Assembly: GCA_005879655.1 (NCBI GenBank)
Contig: VBJK01000125.1
Coordinates: 1-10,497 of the forward strand
DNA length: 10,497 nt
Direction: 5' to 3'
Source: Chloroflexota bacterium
Lineage (GTDB): Bacteria; Chloroflexota; Ktedonobacteria; Ktedonobacterales; Ktedonobacteraceae
Positions 6,856 through 10,497 of this stretch are shown here, piece after piece. The notes under the pieces are model-generated. The model saw only the letters and a program-made list of their open reading frames with translations. It was not told the DNA's origin and did no database searches. Position 1 is the first letter of the stretch. Every line of letters begins with the position of its first letter. Position numbers and translations under genes: made by a program.

Positions 6856-7779
6856 TTATTTCCGCCACGAAAGCAGCCTCCAGCGAGGCATCATTGCGTC
6901 AGATTTTTGTCCAGCGAGGAAAATCCCAACCAGGACGAGCACGAGACCCCCTAGCGCATTAATGCTTACTGATTCATGCAACAGGACAGCTCCATAAATG
7001 AGTGCCATGCAAGGCAGCAGATAGGTGACAATTAAGGTACGTGTAGCTCCAACGTGCTCTAATAGCCAGAAGTAGCACAAGTAGGCGATGGTCGTGCCAC
7101 CTAGCGAGAGCGCAAGTACCGAGCCAATCACCCATGCTGATGGTATATGGGTGATTGGCTGAATAACCAGACCCACACCTGCCATGGGTGCGAGCAGCAA
7201 TGCCCCCATACCGGTCTGTCCTGTCGCCTGTTGCATCAATGGTAATCCTGCGAGGAGCCTACGAGCGAGCAGTCCTGCAAATGCATAGCTAGTAGCTCCG
7301 CTGATCACCGCCAGTGCACCAAGCATATTAAGATCTGAAGCATGGGAAGAGAAAGCGGAAGGACCAACCAGAATACCCACGCCGAGAAAGCCGACAATAA
7401 CGGCAATGAAGCGCAACCAGGTCAAGCGCTCTCCACCGGGCCACCAGAGAGAAATAATAACAAGCATCAATGGAGTAGTCGCGTTAAGAATCGCCGCCAT
7501 GCCAGAGGTGATAAATTGCTCACCCCAACTGATGGCAAGATAGGGAATAACGGCATTAAAGAGAGTAACAATGGTATATGCCTTAACATGTTTATGCCAG
7601 CCCTTCATCACTGACGATTGGCCTAACGCACAGATTACCAGACCTGCCGCGCCAATTGCCATGCGCATAAAGACTAACGTCAATGGTGATAGGTCCTCGA
7701 CTGCAACTTTGATAAAGAGAAACGAGGCCCCCCATAGCGCTGCCAGAGCAAATAAAACGAGGTACTCTTTTGGTCGCAT
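6856..7779 (-). CDS. EamA/DMT-family inner-membrane transporter
   Basis: This is a 307-residue polytopic protein of the drug/metabolite transporter superfamily, which carries small metabolites across the cytoplasmic membrane; the substrate cannot be read from the sequence. Ten hydrophobic segments are visible, in two EamA halves: about residues 5-138, starting LVLFALAALWGASFLFIKVA, and about 150-290, ending in YLLPCMALIYGAVLLHES and a last helix GGLVLVLVGIFLAG. The length is normal for the family. I chose the ATG at 7779: AGGAG lies 11 nt before it, whereas an in-frame TTG at 7788 is only 2 nt from that site. The gene starts 41 nt after the end of the TPR pseudogene on the same strand, so it may once have been transcribed with it. 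A basic tail (PRWRLLSWRK) lies on one membrane face. Confidence 0.9.
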   Translation of the reverse strand: MRPKEYLVLFALAALWGASFLFIKVAVEDLSPLTLVFMRMAIGAAGLVICALGQSSVMKGWHKHVKAYTIVTLFNAVIPYLAISWGEQFITSGMAAILNATTPLMLVIISLWWPGGERLTWLRFIAVIVGFLGVGILVGPSAFSSHASDLNMLGALAVISGATSYAFAGLLARRLLAGLPLMQQATGQTGMGALLLAPMAGVGLVIQPITHIPSAWVIGSVLALSLGGTTIAYLCYFWLLEHVGATRTLIVTYLLPCMALIYGAVLLHESVSINALGGLVLVLVGIFLAGQKSDAMMPRWRLLSWRK

Positions 7780-7820
7780 ACTATTCAATGCTCCTCGCTA
7801 GATCTTCTCTTTCTCTAGCC

Positions 7821-8246
7821 TCATGCTATGATGGCGACTGCACGCTGCACAAAGGTCTCTGCTTGCTTGTATTGGTTCTGGTACGCGTAAGTATTCGCTA
7901 GATCGCAGAAGAGGTTCGCCGTTACAGGCTGTTCCTACTCTGGCAGTTGTTCAGCGATATGTATTGCCCGCCGGATATATGGTTCTGCCCCCTGGAAGTC
8001 GTCTTCCTCACGAGCCATATCCCCCAGTCGCTTGAGTATGTCTATCAGAGCTGGGTGATCTGGTCCCAACGTTCTTTCCTGCAAGGCCAGTATCTGTTGA
8101 GCGACTGTGGTGGCTTTTTCATGTTGGCTTTGACAATAGCACACACCCCTGAGCTTGGCAAGGACTGGATAGATGTCAGGATGCTCCTCTCCCAAGCTAT
8201 TTTTACAGGCTGTTAGCAAGGTATTCATTAGATACTGTGCTGTCAA
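7821..8246 (-). pseudogene. C-terminal TPR-repeat fragment with in-frame amber stop
   Basis: The first 103 codons (8246-7938) encode kinesin-light-chain/TPR_12-like repeats with a period near 42 residues: GEEHPDIYPVLAKLRGVCYC and then GPDHPALIDILKRLGDMARE, with a third helix pair. A TAG at 7935-7937 interrupts the frame. The same frame then continues for 37 more codons of good TPR sequence (NLFCDLANTYAYQNQYKQAE) to TGA at 7821-7823. Upstream, the frame is closed by a TAG near 8258 and the only starts are TTG or an internal ATG without a ribosome site. It is therefore the tail of a longer protein whose N-terminus is gone. Such repeats typically end NB-ARC/STAND NTPases or other repeat proteins in these bacteria. 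A short expressed 103-residue protein cannot be excluded. Confidence 0.75.
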
Positions 8247-8362
8247 TAGAAAGCACTACTAGTATAGAGCTTTTCGATGCACCAATCAATAGTGGTTACT
8301 AATATGGGTAAGGACAATGCCAGGCTATTTTTAATCGCACCTCCCATCAATTTCTAATTGCG

Positions 8363-8392
8363 TTGCTATTTTCTTTTTCGCTCTTGTATAAT
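8363..8392 (+). promoter_or_regulatory. Sigma70-like promoter of the CBS/PhoD gene pair
   Basis: TTGCTA (8363-8368) and TATAAT (8387-8392) are separated by 18 nt. The -10 box is perfect and the -35 box matches four of six. A start near 8399 leaves a leader of about 50 nt before the ATG at 8449. The rest of 8259-8440 shows no gene. Confidence 0.6.
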
Positions 8393-8433
8393 ATAGTTAG
8401 ATACTAAACTAGCCGTCTGTCCACTATGCACAC

Positions 8434-8440
8434 AAAGGAG
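8434..8440 (+). promoter_or_regulatory. Ribosome binding site of the CBS gene
   Basis: AAAGGAG sits 8 nt before the ATG at 8449. This favours that ATG over an in-frame GTG at 8440, which overlaps the site itself. The palindrome GTGTACAC (8440-8447) fills the spacer. Confidence 0.75.
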
Positions 8441-8448
8441 TGTACACC

Positions 8449-8832
8449 ATGATCGCCAACGACATTATGACCCACCACGTTTATACTATTGGACCGGATG
8501 CCAGTATTTTAGAAGCAGCCCGACTACTTTCACAGAAGCGGATTAGCGGATTACCTGTAGTTGATGGAGTTGGTACAATGATAGGTATGCTCACGGAGGC
8601 CGATATTATTAGTAAGGCGAGTCAGGAAGGGCTAAGGGTGAGCGATATTATGAGTACCGAGATTATCACCGTGACCGAAGAAACGCCAGTGAGCGAGATC
8701 GCGTTGCTCTTAACACAGCACCGTATCAAGCGCGTTCCCGTTGTACGTAACGGCAAACTCACCGGGATTGTCAGTCGCGCAGATATTGTCCACGCCGTTG
8801 CACAGGGTCATCTTATTATTCGTCAGTGGTAA
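8449..8832 (+). CDS. Two-CBS-domain protein
   Basis: This 127-residue cytoplasmic protein consists of a tandem CBS pair (a Bateman module) and nothing else. CBS 1 spans about residues 5-58 (DIMTHHVYTIGPDASILEAA, ending GMLTEADI) and CBS 2 about 66-118 (DIMSTEIITVTEETPVSEIA, ending GIVSRADIV). Bateman modules bind adenine nucleotides such as AMP, ATP or SAM and report energy state; stand-alone versions usually act on partner proteins. Both halves carry the [ST]-x-x-D ligand-type signature (TEAD, SRAD). There is no transporter, IMPDH or kinase domain attached. It has its own promoter and is followed 15 nt later by a PhoD-like gene on the same strand, so the two are probably cotranscribed. The partner is unknown. 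Confidence 0.9.
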   Translation: MIANDIMTHHVYTIGPDASILEAARLLSQKRISGLPVVDGVGTMIGMLTEADIISKASQEGLRVSDIMSTEIITVTEETPVSEIALLLTQHRIKRVPVVRNGKLTGIVSRADIVHAVAQGHLIIRQW

Positions 8833-8847
8833 AGGGATAAGAGCTTC

Positions 8848-10497
8848 ATGAAACACCTGCGCGTTGGTCCACTCGTACGAGCGACAACCGCGACTAGCGT
8901 GGTTATCTGGGCTGAATTAGCTCAACCATGTACCGTAATACTGAGCGCTACGTTAGATGCCTCTCCCAGCCAACCCCCCATACAAGTGACAACACGAACT
9001 ATTACCGTTGGAGGGCATCACTACGTAGCACCACAGTTACAGGGGCTAGAACCTGCTCGCTGGTATAACTACCGGCTCGACATCTCTGCCCCAGCTACGC
9101 TAGATCCCGACCATGCCGCAAGCCCACCAGACACAGCTGTTAACATGCTCCAGTGCTTCCGTACCCTGGATCAAGCGGCGACGAGAGCTGAACATTCCTT
9201 ACGTCTATTCTATGGCTCGTGCCGCCGCCTGACACAGCCCAAACGAGATACTCTTGAAGCGCTAGGACGATGGCTCATACAGCACAGCGATCTGCGTGAA
9301 CAGCTATGGCCCCATGTGCTCCTGCTCATTGGCGATCAGATTTACGCCGATAATCCACCCCCACCATTGATCCAAATGTATTCTCATACGCATAATAGGG
9401 CATTATCTTTTGCAGATTTTGCACTGCAATATAGCTATGTCTGGACCAATACACCAGGTGTACGACAAGCGCTTGCTTGCATCCCCACCTTTATGATGCA
9501 CGATGATCACGAAATTATGAACGGTTGGAATGGCACTCCCACATGGCGAGCACAGGTGGCCCTAAGTGGGCAAGACCATATCCTCGTTGACGGCTTGGTC
9601 GCTTACTGGGTCTACCAAGGATGGGGCAATCTTGATCCACAACAAGAGGCCACTCACCCCCTTATGCAGATCATGAAGGAAGCCACCCAGACTGGCAAGG
9701 ATGCCCTGCAAGCATTACGTACATGCATCAAACAGACGGTACTTGGTAGTACAGATCTGCGCTGGCATTACACTATCCCAACCACACCGCCAATCTTTGT
9801 CAGTGCCACACGGACCAATCGCTCCAGCACATTGCACCTCGATGATCCTTATGCCCCAATGTATATCATGAGTGATCAACAAATGGCAGAACTGCGTAAC
9901 TGGCTGCAAGAGCAACAGACAGGCATTTCTCTCCTTGTCTCCTCGATCCCCATCTTGCTCCCGCCGTGTATCGGCCTGGCCGAATATCTCGCCGGTGTCC
10001 GACTCTGGACCGATGCAAGCACGCCGCTACGCTGGTTGGGACACCAACTAGCACGTCTCCAGTTCAAGGTTGCAGAGATCGCCGGTTTTGAGCACTGGCC
10101 CGTCTACACGACAAGCTGGCACGAATTGGTAAGCAGCATTGCACAGCAGGCAGGCGATGTCGTAGTCCTGTCAGGTGACGTACATTTCTCTTACAGCATG
10201 GAGGGTCGTCCAGTTGCTACTCAGCGCTCGCATCTACAACCGCCCAGACTCTATCAACTCGTCTCAACCCCCATCCAAAACGCGCTCCAAACGAAGGAGC
10301 GACGGCTAATACGAGGACAAGCCTTCATCAAACGCGCCACCTATGGAGGCTTATCCACACGAGTATTACCACTGCAAGTGCAACACCCACATATAGATAC
10401 GCTCCATGACTTATTATTTGAGGATACGATAGCACGTATTATCATTACGTTACAGCCACAGCACGAGCAGAAGTATGATATCCGGCAAGAATATCTT
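8848..10497 (+). CDS. PhoD-like metallophosphatase, 3' end outside the window
   Basis: An open frame of 550 codons runs off the window end without a stop. Residues 1-110 look like the beta-rich N-terminal domain of PhoD relatives (HLRVGPLVRATTATSVVIWA, LQGLEPARWYNYRLD). The metallophosphoesterase domain follows, with metal-binding motifs FYGSCRR (121-127), IGDQIYAD (161-168), HDDHEIMNGWNG (218-229) and SGDVHFS (442-448). PhoD enzymes are Ca/Fe-dependent phosphodiesterases or monoesterases. Unlike classical secreted PhoD, no Tat or Sec signal peptide is visible, so a cytoplasmic or membrane-peripheral role is likely. The start ATG at 8848 has only a weak site (AAAGGG 11 nt upstream), which suggests translation coupled to the CBS gene 15 nt before it. 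The substrate is undetermined. The DALR-like tail or other C-terminal domains cannot be judged because the gene is cut. Confidence 0.88.
   Translation, partial: MKHLRVGPLVRATTATSVVIWAELAQPCTVILSATLDASPSQPPIQVTTRTITVGGHHYVAPQLQGLEPARWYNYRLDISAPATLDPDHAASPPDTAVNMLQCFRTLDQAATRAEHSLRLFYGSCRRLTQPKRDTLEALGRWLIQHSDLREQLWPHVLLLIGDQIYADNPPPPLIQMYSHTHNRALSFADFALQYSYVWTNTPGVRQALACIPTFMMHDDHEIMNGWNGTPTWRAQVALSGQDHILVDGLVAYWVYQGWGNLDPQQEATHPLMQIMKEATQTGKDALQALRTCIKQTVLGSTDLRWHYTIPTTPPIFVSATRTNRSSTLHLDDPYAPMYIMSDQQMAELRNWLQEQQTGISLLVSSIPILLPPCIGLAEYLAGVRLWTDASTPLRWLGHQLARLQFKVAEIAGFEHWPVYTTSWHELVSSIAQQAGDVVVLSGDVHFSYSMEGRPVATQRSHLQPPRLYQLVSTPIQNALQTKERRLIRGQAFIKRATYGGLSTRVLPLQVQHPHIDTLHDLLFEDTIARIIITLQPQHEQKYDIRQEYL

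Noticed and set aside
1..10497. CRISPR array, tRNA/rRNA genes, complete insertion sequence or toxin-antitoxin pair
   Set aside because: I looked for regularly spaced repeats, cloverleaf-like arms with CCA/TTC loops, transposase genes with ends, and small paired ORFs, and found none that hold up.

Overview
The window looks like a chromosomal piece from a mesophilic bacterium of moderate GC content. The best guess is a ktedonobacterial Chloroflexota. This is inferred from three things: an XRE regulator fused to a long helical repeat region with an RRDAIKFLA-type linker, debris of a 42-residue-period TPR protein, and an IS605-type TnpB relic. No marker gene fixes the taxon. Genes sit singly or in pairs, with clear Shine-Dalgarno sites and sigma70-like promoters.

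Layout. Positions 2-1549 (+) encode an XRE helix-turn-helix/TPR-like regulator, followed by a strong terminator hairpin (1600-1635). Positions 1636-1961 hold an imperfect repeat pair about 94 bp apart and the start of a 3' gene remnant on the + strand (1832-2026). Positions 1962-4136 (-) encode arginyl-tRNA synthetase, whose last residues are replaced by unrelated sequence. Just upstream of argS lies a 54-codon relic of the C-terminus of an IS200/IS605 TnpB (4176-4340, -), with a good promoter further upstream (4532-4560). Positions 4661-6572 (-) are acetyl-CoA synthetase (acs), with a terminator after it and an extended -10 promoter plus operator-like inverted repeat before it. It is broken by a frameshift that looks like an internal deletion of about 32 nt. 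Positions 6856-7779 (-) encode an EamA/DMT transporter. Positions 7821-8246 (-) are the tail of a TPR protein with an in-frame amber stop. On the + strand, 8449-8832 encodes a two-CBS-domain protein with its own promoter, followed after 15 nt by a PhoD-like metallophosphatase (8848 to the window end).

Functionally these are unlinked housekeeping genes (argS, acs) and accessory genes (regulator, transporter, CBS protein, phosphatase). The striking theme is decay at the gene junctions: two gene relics, one amber-interrupted TPR tail, one frameshifted acs and one argS with a substituted C-terminus, all within 10.5 kb. I found no CRISPR array, rRNA, tRNA, intact insertion sequence or convincing new defence-type system. 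The most useful leads are the damaged acs, the rebuilt argS end, the TnpB relic in the argS leader, and the palindrome at the acs transcription start.
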